The position numbers and the translations under genes are program-made. DNA of 64,000 nucleotides, taken from the NCBI GenBank assembly GCA_021234155.1, contig JAJEKV010000525.1:94940-158939 (forward strand), written 5' to 3'. Positions 1 through 11,329 of the stretch are shown in pieces. This DNA is from Isoetes taiwanensis (Eukaryota > Streptophyta > Lycopodiopsida > Isoetales > Isoetaceae). Below the pieces are notes generated by a model. It was not told where the DNA came from. It saw only the letters and a list, made by a program, of their open reading frames with translations, and searched no databases. Each line of letters starts with the position of its first letter. Position 1 is the stretch's first letter.

Positions 1-1018
1 GAGGCAAGTATGAATTTAGAATCTCATCTTGAGGATCACTCATGAAAGTAGGCACCATGATGGAGGTAAATGGTGGGGACATAAAAGTCTTGTACACTTC
101 ATCATCTGCAAGAATTACATTATTTCCATACTGTGGAAAGCTTCATACACTTTATGGAGTGGCTTCCTGAAAACAGGGTTTGCAAATTCTAGAGGCCATT
201 TGAAAGGCATCTCATCACAATATTTTTGGTCCCAAACAAATACAAAATCTTTTTTGTTCATGGGACATAGAATATCAATAACTTCATGAACATTGAAGTT
301 GTTCATGGAGGACCAAACTGCTAGGTCAAACAACATGGAAGCTTCTTGCAAGAACCTATGCACACCTGGCCTCAACACAACCATTTTGTTAGTTGTAGAT
401 GATCTCAATAACTGAGAGCTCAGCCTTCTTAGGTCTTCTCTTAATTGATTGGTTCTTCTATAAGTCTTTACGAGCACGCCATTCAGATCTAGTATTAATA
501 GTTTCTTTTTCATAGGTACAGCTTGCAATTCAGTACACCTATTAAGTAAAAGAACATTCAATTCAATCAATGAATCAAAAGAAGATTACAAGTGAAATGT
601 AGAATTATTAACCTCGAAGTTACATACTTTGCAACTCGATAGACCTAACAGTCATAAAATTAATTAAGTGAATACAGCTTCAATGGTTCCACAAATATTG
701 AATTCAAATTAAAAAGTCATAAACCTGTAAGTTAAATTGGAAACATCTAAGTCCTCATCACTTGGGACTACTTTCTTAAACCCTGAACATTAACATCATT
801 TATGAATTAGTGCTCTCAAAGAGATGTTTGAATTTCCTCTAAGAGCATTCATAATTGCTGCAAAATCAGTATTTATACCTTCATTGTGTACAGATTGTGC
901 TGCAGTATTAGGCTCCTGTACTTCACCTGTTTCTACTCCAGTCAATATTAGCAAGGGTTGACATTATATTTTCCATAATGTCCTTTTCAACATCCTTTTT
1001 ATTCACCTGCAAGTTTTC
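1..1018 (-). pseudogene. FCP1-like domain portion of the interrupted RING/FCP1 gene
   Basis: Minus-strand coding that continues off the left edge. An exon at 538-1, with an AG acceptor just above it, encodes an FCP1/NLI-interacting-factor-like HAD domain: LILDLNGVLV (motif I, DxN rather than the catalytic DxD), RPGVHRFL, AVWSSMNNFNV, FVWDQKYC, then ILADDEVYK. A frameshift near position 127 separates the last motif from the rest. A second coding block at 782-725 ends in LDVSNLTYR at a GT donor. Coding continues up to 1018 but needs one frame change near 950 and crosses two stops near 790-800. At 1018 the gene is cut by the 18.4-kb element; its upstream half is at 19432-26338. Known family: plant FCP1-like proteins with D-x-N-G. 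Function and activity are unknown; the lesions point to a pseudogene. Confidence 0.75.
1015..1018. repeat. Target-site duplication TTTC (left copy)
   Basis: TTTC directly left of the left inverted end. The partner TTTC lies at 19432-19435, directly right of the right end. Keeping one copy rejoins the minus-strand reading frame in phase. Confidence 0.8.
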
Positions 1019-1042
1019 GGGTAAAAGAAAGCTAGGGTGTCT
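1019..1042 (+). repeat. Left 24-bp terminal inverted repeat of the 18.4-kb element
   Basis: Exact reverse complement of 19408-19431. It is followed at once by an 18-bp perfect palindrome (TACATTTGGCCAAATGTA, 1043-1060). Confidence 0.88.
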
Positions 1043-1202
1043 TACATTTGGCCAAATGTAGAGTAAGAGATGTATCACATTTCAAATACATAACCGTTTT
1101 TTCAGTATGTATATAATAGCTATATTATGGAATCTTTTTTTTCGGAACTACTTGCCACGTCAATTAAAACGCAATCATGAAGCGATTTCAATTCCGCACG
1201 CT

Positions 1203-1411
1203 CTAACCACTCCAAGAAGCTTTGAGCGTTAGGAGAATTTCCCACTTTACGGCTAAAACTTCGCCAAACTCGGGATTTCCCTCCTTCTTGCGGGAATTCC
1301 TCCGGCTAACCCTAAACCACGCAAGAACCATGATGAACAATGAAGGAAGCGAAATGGTGCAAGAAGATTGCAATATCGTAAAGGACAAATTTATATATGA
1401 ATGCGGGTCCA
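1203..1411. other. Left interior flank of the element, no gene recognised
   Basis: Moderately GC-rich sequence between the left subterminal region and the T-rich repeats. Short ORFs are open on both strands, but neither translation resembles a family I know. It could be a former 5' exon or an untranslated part of the element. Confidence 0.3.
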
Positions 1412-2180
1412 AATGTTGTTTTTTTATACATGTAGTTGTTTTTTGTTAAAAGTCTACATGTAGTTTTTTGTTAACGTAGAGTTTTGTCAAAATTATCTAC
1501 ATCGTAGGAATTACACGATGTCTACATGTTGTTTTTTAGAAGTAGATGTGGTTTTCGAGTGTTGCTTTTTCTAAAATAGACATGTGGTTTTTAATAAAAC
1601 CTAAAAGGTCCACATGTAGTTTTTAACTATTGTTTTGTATGAAAAAAAACACTAAAAAACTACGTATAGAATTTTGTCCGATTTTGCTAGAAACTACACG
1701 TAGTTTCTTTGTTTTTTCTTTTAACTATGTTGTTTCTAAATGTTGTTTTCTTAAAAAGGTGATATGTGTTTTTTAGGAAGAATGTGGTTTTTGTAAACTC
1801 GTTGTTTCTAATTGTTGTTTTCTTAATAAAATTATATGTGTTTTTTAAGAAGAATGTGGTTTTTTTTAACTCTGTTGTTTCTAAGTGTTGTTTTCTTAAC
1901 AAAATGACGGGTGCTTTTTAAAAAAAAATGTGGTTTTTTTTTTTAACTATGTTGTTTCTAAGTGTTGTTTTCTTAGGAAAATGATATGTGATTTTTAAAA
2001 AATAACTGTTGTTTTCAAGTATTCTTTTTCTCGTAAAGAAGAATTTTGATATATAGGTTTATATAAAATCAACATGTGGTTGTATAAAATAAGCAAGTGT
2101 GGTTTGAATTGAAAAATATGCAAAGTGTTATTTTTGTTTGTTTTTCTAAAACAAAGACGTGGTTTTGAATTGAAGATCTA
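1412..2180 (+). repeat. T-rich imperfect tandem array (TGTGGTTTTT / TGTAGTTTTT motif)
   Basis: Degenerate repeats of about 60-75 bp built from GTGGTTTTT, TGTTGTTTTCTTA and ACATGTAGTTTTT. The A-rich array at about 9830-11110 carries the same motifs in reverse complement (AAAAACTACA, AAACCACAC), so the two form loose inverted arms around 2.2-9.8 kb. Short Lys/Asn/Thr-rich ORFs here are by-products of composition. Confidence 0.7.
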
Positions 2181-2199
2181 GAAACCATTGGAAAATATA

Positions 2200-4780
2200 T
2201 ACCTTTATTTTTCAAGATTGCAGTTACAATTCACAATCAGAACAAAGATATTTTCAAAGAAAACTTGCTTGTCGCCATTAACTGCGGAAACAAATTTAGA
2301 AATACAATCATTCTAAAACAAGATTTAAACATCTTCATGCATAGAGCCATAGGTAGAGCCACCATAGGTGTTTTGCGGCGTGCCAGAGTACAAGATTTGG
2401 CAAAGCAAAACTTGCCCACATATCACCATAACCCTCTCAAGGCGCTTCTCGCCTTGTAAGGCAAAAAATTGCCATATTCTTGAAGAAGGCAAGCAAAGAA
2501 AACGTTGAACGTAAAATGCCTGCTATATCAAGATGGGGAATAACATCAAGCCCCCGCTTAATCAACAAATCTATTGTCCGGCTGCTTTTGTCACTGTGAA
2601 GACATGATTTCATTCCTATTGTAGAGTTGAAAAATAATCGAGATGGCTCGTGGAAAGCCGAAAGCAGACAACATACAAGTTAATAGAAGCTTTGCGTAAA
2701 CCCTTAAATCTCCTCTTCTCAAGATAAGAAAGATCGGGACCTATCTTAGAAAGAAAAAAATAGGTAGAACATAATTAGTAATCGCTATCCATGCCCACGA
2801 TTGAAGAAAGGGCGTGAGCTCTGACTTGAAGTGGTAAAGCCTATATTTCGAGGTCGATGCCTCTCGTGGCCTCCTAAGTGATCACAACCCCGCAAATCAC
2901 CCACCACTTAATTCGCTTTGAAACAGCCTTTTAAGAAAAAAAAAGGGTTTGGAAGATGACCTCCTACCTTCATACATGTCGATTGGTAGCCATTTTTCCC
3001 GAGAACGAAACCTTCTTCCCCTGTTTTAAAATAGATTCTGAAGACAGGTTCCTAAGACGTAAACCTTCTTCCTGTTCCTAAGCCAAATTTAAAAAGCTTC
3101 TAGTGGGGTAGAAACAATAGCCGCAGAGATGGTTAACTAGAGGCAAAAGAAAATTCCCACAACCGTGATGAATTGTTACCGTAATCCTTTGTAGGTCGTG
3201 GGTCCTTAGAATTCGCTGCCATGGGCGGAATGAAGTCGTATGAGTGTTGCAAATGTAAGCTAGAAGCCGGAACAGCTTCGACATTTTTCAAGGCCATGCA
3301 TCAGGCCGCTTAAGAGATCACGCCCTGGCTAAGGAGGGCGCAGTTTATTGCCACCGAAAACTCGTTAATGTATTGTGCCATCGCTGGCCGGGCCGATGCC
3401 GCCATGAAGATAGATCGTAACCAATGGTCGCATAGATGGCGCACAGAGATGGAGTGGAGCAACAGAGAAGGAGGCGAAGAAAGATGGAGGCCACAGAGAT
3501 GGCTTGAATTTTGGCGGCAAGCCGAAGGCAACAAAAGAAGAAAAGGGATGCACGAATTAGGGTTAAAAACGAGATTTGCAAGCGGTGGATAAACGGCCAA
3601 TCAAATTTCTCTTCTTGGATCGATGACCTGGATTATGTGTGAACCGTCCATACTTTGAAAAGTTTCCCGCCATTGATTGTTCCTTTTCATCGCTGGCATA
3701 TTTAATCTGGTGTTACCTATGGAAGCCCCGCAGGCATATCTAATCTGGACATAGATAGGCCCTTGCTTTGCAAATATTCAGTTTGGATGGGTGTTGTGTT
3801 TTTATACTTTCAGGATTTTCTATTCGATAGGGTTGTATTATTAAGTTCCTCACTCATTAGATCATTGGTCTACTCAAGATCATTATCGCCCAAGAAATTG
3901 ATTGTGGTCGCACATTTTTTTCGACCGACTCCCTTATTGGTTTGCATTGTGACCATCAGGAAGGACATCGGGTATGAAACATACTGGATTCTAGAGAGGC
4001 TCTAAAGAGAACGTTGTGAGGGACACTTGGTTGGTATCGAACATACCCTCCAAAAGAGTACCATGTGCTCTACAATATAATAACATCTAGTGAGAAATAT
4101 ACCCAGTTCTAGAGAGGAGGACCAATGTTTGAATCTAGACTTCGGGAACGACCTCAAGCAACTGTTTCAATATTGTACATTTCATAAGCATTAGAATCTG
4201 ATGGCTATGAACATTCCAACTCAATAATCCAACATATGAAAAATCTGATGGAGCACTCACGATAAATGCATGGATTAACCGCCAGGCAACAAACAATTTC
4301 ACTACATTATTCCTTGCCCCATGCATTGTTAATGTACTTTATTTTCCCTCTTGTTTCTTGAGAAGCATCGAAGTTCTACCCATAACATAGTTACAATTTA
4401 AAAAAATGGAATGGTCCAGACTAAGTGGCATGTTTAAGCCTATGTGGCATGTCTGAACCATGTGTTTCAGCCTATGTGGCATGTTACAACCTATATCGCT
4501 AGGAAACATATTGTTAAGAAACATGTTGTAGAAATAGTTGTGACGTAATAGTTTCACGCTAATGTGTAAGATAGGGATGGAGGTCTAAAATCATTTGCTA
4601 CATAGAGCAATTTGGCAATCGATAGCTCACCACCGAGGTTCATCTCGCACGGATCGGGCATGTATCCACCCATCAATTCAAACCTACAAATCTTGGCAGA
4701 TTAACAAATACCATACCCAATTCCGAATCTCTCTACAATGCGATCGTTGCAAGAATGGGAGGCGCTTGCGAATGCGTTAG
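2200..4780. other. Gene-less interior of the 18.4-kb element
   Basis: No coding family recognised on either strand. The stretch holds short ORFs without motifs and a small cluster of GGCATGTTTAAGCC-like units at 4428-4500 that match the 19-bp minisatellite farther right. Confidence 0.4.
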
Positions 4781-4789
4781 TCATATAAT

Positions 4790-5300
4790 GTGGTGTGCCA
4801 CATCTTTCAAAGAAATGCCATGTCATTATAGTGAATATGCTTCTTCTAAGAAGTTGCACTAGGCAAATTCTTCATTTTTCTATCCCTTCATCTTTTGCCA
4901 TGTCATCACTCATATGCTCATGCCATGTCATCACCCATATTTGCTGTAAAAGTCACATGTTCAAAAGAAAGGAAGTTTGGTTTCTCTTTATTATAACACC
5001 TCATCATTTCAATCACCTTGTTTGCCACTATAACCTACTTATCTTTTAATCCCCTTTTTTTTTAATTGGCCTAGTCATTTCCTATTTAAAATGCATTGTC
5101 TAAGCAAATTTTGCATTTTTCCACCACTCTCATCTTTGACAAATTTCACCATAGTTGTCATATACTCATGCCATGTCATCTCCCATAGTTTTGGCAAATA
5201 AAGAAGTTTTCTTGCTCTTTTGATGCCACCTCATTATTTCTAGGGCCATATCATTGCCATATTACCTTATGCGCCACTATCCTACTCATGCATTGCCACT
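4790..5300 (+). repeat. Dispersed repeat family, copies 1-2 (GCCATGTCATCACCCATATTT)
   Basis: Two adjacent copies of a roughly 200-bp sequence with GCCATGTCATCACCC, AGTTGCACTAGGCAAATTC-like and GAAGTTTGGTTTCT blocks. Related direct copies occur at about 8030-8470 and an inverted copy at about 5865-6085. Confidence 0.65.
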
Positions 5301-8030
5301 CGCCTAATAAAGCGTGATTTCAACCACAACCCAGAAACTTAAGGCAAACTTGAAACTATGCTCAAGTTGGAGTTAGAGCCTTCAGATCACTTTTGTCGAT
5401 CAACTGCAGACGAGAAAAGATTGATAGAATAACTCAAAAAGCTCAAAAGTTCATGTGTTCATACCTTTCCCATTTCCATAAAATGGTACCAGTACTCAAA
5501 TCGAGATGGCAGAGTGGTGCCTAAGCCAACCTATACTAGATAAAGACGAGTGGCAAACATGCCTTATACTAGACAAAGGCGCATGCATGAAAATCAAGCA
5601 TGGTAAACGTAAATATGGAAAAAAAAAAACCCCTTTTCTTTAAGTAAGAGGAAGTAGGAACCAAATTGCATACCTTATATTTAGTCAAACGCCTTGTAAC
5701 TTCTCATGTTTCTAAATATTGCACCGATTTGTTATGCCATGTACCTGTGGTGCTCCATATTCTAGATTGCCCGTGAGGGGGGTATTTGGCAAAATTGAGG
5801 TGCACTATTTCACTTATACAATCGTGGCTTCAACATGATTCAATGCGTGTGACATGTGTGCAAAGTGGGGGTCATCCATTGCAAGGTGGAAAAAAATGGT
5901 GAGGTGGCCAAGATGAGCAATGAGGTGGAAAAAATGAGTTATGATGTGGCAAAATATGGATGGATGGAAGAATGAAGAATTTGCCTAGCCTATTTTGCAA
6001 TTTTTTAGAAGAAGCATATTTTACCATGATGACATGGTATTTTTTAGATGATGTGCCATTTCACGTGATGATTAAGCATTTTAGGCACTTTTGGTAGAAA
6101 ATGACTAGACCATTCTAGACCAGGAGGTGCTTAAAGTAGAGATGCCAATGAATCAGATTGTCGTGAAACTTGGTCCCATATGGGGTAATATCAATACTCA
6201 ATATTGTGGAACATTCAATTTGTCGCTCCGAGTATTCAAGTGTGATTTTTTTTTTTTTTTTTTTTTTTTTGAAGATAAAGAGGTGCCATTTTTATTTTTG
6301 AAAATAAAAAGGATATACATTAGTTCTGGATGAGGGACTACTACTGTGTTCACACCTTCTTCGCCTCCCAACGCATAATGCTTATTCAGATTCCTAAGAG
6401 TCATATAGAAAGAAGTAGTACAAAGAAAGCTAGGACAAGGAGTGGTAAAAGATAAACAACGATTTTGGCTGAGGAATTGTGTTTGTGCAGTAGCGGTGCT
6501 CGAGAAAGGACAGCTTCTCTCCTACCATAGCAGCCCTAACCCTAACCACGCTTCCCAAGAAGCAAAGATCTAGGAGGTCGCCTTTGTGACAGCAAGAATT
6601 TATCAATCTAAGAAAAGTTTAATATCTAGTCAAGGTCCCAAGTGCAAAGGACCTAAACTCGACCTCCAAAACATAAACCCTTCAATAACCTACCAAAGAT
6701 ACATGGTTTATGTTGATTGTTTTTGCAAATCAAGGCAATCTAAAAAATACTTCTTGTAATCCAAATTCCGCTTTGACCAGCTTTTCCCATATCACAACTC
6801 CTTTTGGCACACCTCGTTTTGGAATTTCTCAAAACTTCATTGGCAACTCAAAATCCTCATTTCTGATCACGCTTGCGCTTGACTTTCATTGACCTTTTGA
6901 CCCGACTTTGAACTCGAATATCCCATGATCCGAGATCCAAGTCAATAATTCCAACTCACAAACGTAATGTGGACAAATTCATACATTTGCCCTCTACAAT
7001 TCACGCTTACCCTCTATTCGTTGTCGAATGCATTTTGTTTTCATTCTTTCACGTGCTTGGGAGCGGCCGGAAGTCCGCATTTGCCATTAACATGGTTAAG
7101 TGATTGATGAGTATTTAATGTACATGTTATTTAAGATTATTTGTTACCTGTGATAAAACCGTTTGTGCACCTTCTAGGGTATACATGATTTGCTATTGTT
7201 GCAGATTCTATTCGAATGATCATCGAATGATGATCATTGATATAATTTTAAGAGGTCTTTTTTAGAATTATATTCAGAGTTTAACTAGATAGAAACCCAA
7301 GAACTGGCAAACAGCCTAAACTCCAAAGAAATACACACGCCGCTACAATTAGTGTAATGACATCCCCAAATCAAAAACACAACAAAAAAACTTCTCATGT
7401 ACAACATAAAAGATAACTTCTACCATTAACTAGAAGACAAAAAAAGCAACGGACGCAATGTGAAACACAAACTAAAGCTCGATGCCTTATGATGTCTATT
7501 TAAAAGAACATTGTCCACATTTGACCATAGCTCCCTCCCTCCCTCCCTCCCTCCCTCCCATCCCATCGCTCCCTCCCTCTCAAATGGCAAATTATTAGAT
7601 TGCATTGGTTTAATGTTTAAGGTTGATTACCCTAGATTCCATGTAGTCTATTATATCTACCCATTCTATCCAACACTATGTTACTACCCATTCCATGTGC
7701 ATATGGCTAATGCAATGCATCCGGGCAATACCTACGTAACATCTACAAATACATCTACATTTATAGCTTATTATTCTGTCTACAAAATCCATCACTTCTA
7801 CTCATTCTAAACGCCCACAGCCTAATGCCCCAAGATCGTCGGGCACACATTTCTAGTTCTTCTATAAATCATTTGGCGATCATAAGCTACTTATAGGATT
7901 AGCATGTTTTTAGAAGCTCAAAGGGCAAAAGATGATTATCTTACCTCAATGAGTATCAATATCAATATTGTTATAGTATTTGGCACATCACATATTGACA
8001 CCTCAATTTGGCCTATTCAGTCTGCCATAC
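5301..8030. other. Gene-less interior with inverted repeat copy, poly-T and CTCC tract
   Basis: Holds an inverted copy of the dispersed repeat (about 5865-6085), a poly-T tract of roughly 26 bases near 6246-6271, and a CTCC microsatellite at about 7532-7580. No protein family recognised. Confidence 0.5.
7532..7580 (+). repeat. (CTCC)n microsatellite
   Basis: Six or more uninterrupted CTCC units, then imperfect ones. Confidence 0.9.
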
Positions 8031-8470
8031 CAAATGTGTTAGTCATAATGCGACTTATGGAAATATGCTTCCAAAAGTTGCAAATTGGCTAGACAAAGTT
8101 TGAATTTTTCTATTCCTTCATGTTTTGCCACGCCATCATTATATTTGCCACCTCACATGCTCATGCCATGTCATCACCAATATTTTTTGCAAATAGTCAC
8201 CTTTTCATAAAGGAACTTTTTATAAAGGAAGAAGTTTGGTTTCTTTTTCTTATGATACCTCATCATTTTCCAGGCCACGCCACCTTGCTTGCACCGATTT
8301 GCCACACCATCAAAGAAATGGGCCATGTCACCATGGAGAAATATGCTTTTATAAAAGGTTGCAAAATTGTTCACTTAAATTCTCCACTTTTCCAACCCCT
8401 CATGTTTTTCCACCTCACCACTCATGCCATGTCATCTCCCATATTTTTGCAAATTGAGTTTGGATCTATC
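8030..8470 (+). repeat. Dispersed repeat family, copies 3-4
   Basis: Matches 4790-5300 in order: GGAAATATGCTTC, TTGCAAATTGGCTAG, CATGCCATGTCATCACC, then GAAGTTTGGTTTCTTTT and a second shorter copy. The ORFs crossing it (8120-8536) are not supported as genes. Confidence 0.65.
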
Positions 8471-8539
8471 CTCCTCCCGATGTGGCAATTAGAGGCGCAG
8501 AGCCGCTTTTGCAAGAGAGCAAGATATTATTTTTGATCA

Positions 8540-9008
8540 TTCTCGTTGTTATGACTCGATGATATTAGTTTAGAGACGGCACTGTTAACCATAAAACGAA
8601 TGATGGTATCAACCTTCCAAAGCAAAACCCTACAAGAACCTAGTAACTCATAGGGTTTACATTTCTGAGGTTGAGACGGGTCGCTTGCATGGATAACTTG
8701 ATGCACCATCTCTAGACATGCATGTAGAGACATGACCACCTAAAAATGGAGTTTCACCACCGCCATCCCTAATTGTCCCAAACATGATTGCTACCGCAAA
8801 AACCGCTATTGAATTCTAAATCACGATCGGGAAGAGAATAAATCCAAAATCAATTTTGTTAGTTGCCCCTCTTTGCTCCACATTACCAATTGCAACTCCC
8901 CGCCCAAATCCCTGGCTCAAGTGATGAAAACTCAAGTTTCAAAACGTAAAACCCCTTCAAGAACCTAGTAACTCACTGTGGTTTACATTTCGTGAGTCTA
9001 TATCCTAG
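8540..9008. other. Gene-less stretch
   Basis: No motif recognised. It holds a short direct duplication: AAAACCC..CAAGAACCTAGTAACTCA occurs near 8625-8650 and again near 8948-8972. Confidence 0.4.
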
Positions 9009-9727
9009 CTCAAGGTGGCATGTTTGAGCCACCTTGGCATGTTGGAGCCCACGTCAAGATGTATGAGCCACCTTGGCATGTTGGAGCCTATGTGGCATGT
9101 TGAGCTCATGCTGCCTAGGCGGCATGCTTTGAGCCACCTTGGCGTGTTGGAGCCCAGGTGGCACGCTGGAGCCCACATGGCATGTTTGAGCCACCTTGGC
9201 ATGTTGGAGCCTAGATGGCATGTTTGAGGCATGTTGGCATGTTGGAGCCCACGGGCATGTTTGAGCCACCTTGGCATGTTTGAGCCTAGGTGTTATGTTG
9301 GAGCCCACGACATATTTGAGCCACCTTGGCATGTTGGAGCCTAGGTGGCATGTTGGAGCTGTGGAATTTTCGAGCCACCTTGGCATGTTTGAGTCTAGGT
9401 GACATGTTGGAGCCTAGGTGGCATGTTTGAGCCACCTTGGCATGTTCTAGCCTAGGTGGCATGTTGGAGCCCATATGGCATGTTTGAGCCACCTTGGCAT
9501 GTTGGATCCTAGGTGGCATGTTGGAGCCTAGATGGCATGTTTGTGGCACGCTGGCATGTTGGAGCCTAGGTGGCATGTTGGAGCCCATAGGTGGCATGTA
9601 GGAGCCTCGCGTGGCATGTTTGGGCCATCTTGGTATGTTTGACCCTGTGTGGCATGCTTGAGCCACCTTGGCATGTTGGAGGCCATGTGGCATGTTGGAG
9701 CCCGCTGTGGCATGCTTGAGCCACCTT
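9009..9727 (+). repeat. 19-bp minisatellite, about 35-40 units
   Basis: Tandem units of GGCATGTTGGAGCCTAGGT and variants (GGCATGTTTGAGCCACCTT). Two main unit types alternate, giving a roughly 38-bp higher-order period. Because 19 is not a multiple of 3, several frames stay open, producing MPRWLKHA-like periodic peptides. These are repeat translations, not genes. Confidence 0.92.
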
Positions 9728-9829
9728 TGATCTAACCGCTGAAGGTATTTTTCACTTAATGTAAAACAATACGATACATTTCCAAATTTGAGCACACAAA
9801 CAATATTCCGTGGTGGTGGTTTTGCTTAA

Positions 9830-11110
9830 GAAATAGCCTCAAAAACACCTCAAAAAAACTATACTTCCTTAAGAAATAGCTATGTAAAAACTACACCTTG
9901 TTATAAACCACACCACTTCGTAAAACCACACTTTTTAGAAAAAAAAGCCACTTAAAAAACTACACCTACTTAAAAACCACACCTAAAAAAACCATACTTA
10001 CTTTAAAAAAAAGCTACTTAAAAACTACACCTAGTTATATAAACCACACCTAAAAAAATCATACTTCCTTAAAAATAGCTTCTTAAAAACTACACCACTT
10101 CAGAAAATCGGCCACTTAAAAACTACACCCGCTTTTATAAACCACACTTCAAAAAACCATACTTATTTAAAAAACAGCCATTTAAAAACTACACCCACTT
10201 ATAAACCACACCTCAAAAAACAACATCTCAATTAAAAAATCACACACCTTCGTAAAACCATACTTCCTTAAAAAACAACCACTTAAAAACTACACGCCAC
10301 TATAAACCACACTTCTAAAAAATTATACTTCCATATAAAACAACTACTTAAAACTACACCTAGTTATATAAACAAATTATTTGAGCTACTTTGGCATGGT
10401 CAAGCCTCAAAACCATACTTCCTTTAAAAAAAAAAGCTACTTAGAAACTACCCCTAGTTATAAATCACACCTCAAAAACCAAACTTCCTTAATAAATAGC
10501 TACTTAAAAACTACACCTAGTTATAAACCACACCACTTCAGAAAACCACACTTCTTAAAAAAACAACCACTTAAAAACTACATCTAAACTTCAGAAAACC
10601 ATACTTCATTAAAAAAAAAAACCCACTTAAAAAACTACACCCACTTATAAACCACACTTTTAAAACCATACTTTTTAAAAAAAACAGCTATTTAAAAACT
10701 ACACTTGCTTATAAACCACACCTCAAAAACAACACCTCGATTAAAAAAAAATCACACCACTCGTAAAACTATACTTCCTTAAAAAATAACAACTTTAAAA
10801 CTACACCTCCTTATAAACCACACCTCAAGAAACTACACTTCCATAAAAAACAACTACTTAAAAACTACACCTAGTTATAAACAACACCTCAAAAAACAAC
10901 GCCTTCTTAAAAACAACACCCTTTAAAAAAAAAACAACACTTCCTTTAAAAAACCACACCTTAAAAAAAGACCACATCTTCAAAAAAAAAAAAAAACTAT
11001 AGCTCCTTAAAAAACTACACCGCTTCTTAATAAACCACACCTCCACATAACCACATGTAGATTTTTTGAACAACGACATGTGGTCTTTTTTAACCGTTGT
11101 TTTAAGTGTG
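9830..11110 (+). repeat. A-rich tandem array (TTAAAAACTACACCTA..ATAAACCACACC)
   Basis: More than fifteen imperfect copies of a roughly 60-75-bp unit with CTTAAAAACTACACC, TATAAACCACACC and ACCATACTTCCTTAA. The motif sense is opposite to the T-rich array at 1412-2180. Spacing is irregular and the array is non-coding. Confidence 0.85.
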
Positions 11111-11329
11111 GTCCTGCACTGGGGTGGTTGTGATAGCAATGATAAATTAGCGCCTAAGCATTCCTTTATCAATGATTGTTGGTGAGAATGGAAAACTCAG
11201 CAAAAAGGAGTAGCCTCCGCATTCTTCAAGTGCAAGCAAGAAACCTCACAAAAGCCGCAATTAGAAGAAAGCGGATGTCATTATCGTGCTAATATGTGGG
11301 CAATCGGCAGAAGGCAACCTGTGGCGCAG

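Noticed and set aside
3310-3600. Four overlapping ORFs on both strands
   Set aside because: A locally stop-poor, GC-richer patch; no translation resembles a known family and no splice context supports one.
6246-6271. Poly-T tract as a retrogene tail (inverted)
   Set aside because: No coding relic adjoins it and no target duplication was seen.
9005-9795. Long minus-strand ORFs (up to 169 codons) with MPRWLKHA-like periods
   Set aside because: They are translations of the 19-bp minisatellite and exist on both strands; no independent coding evidence.
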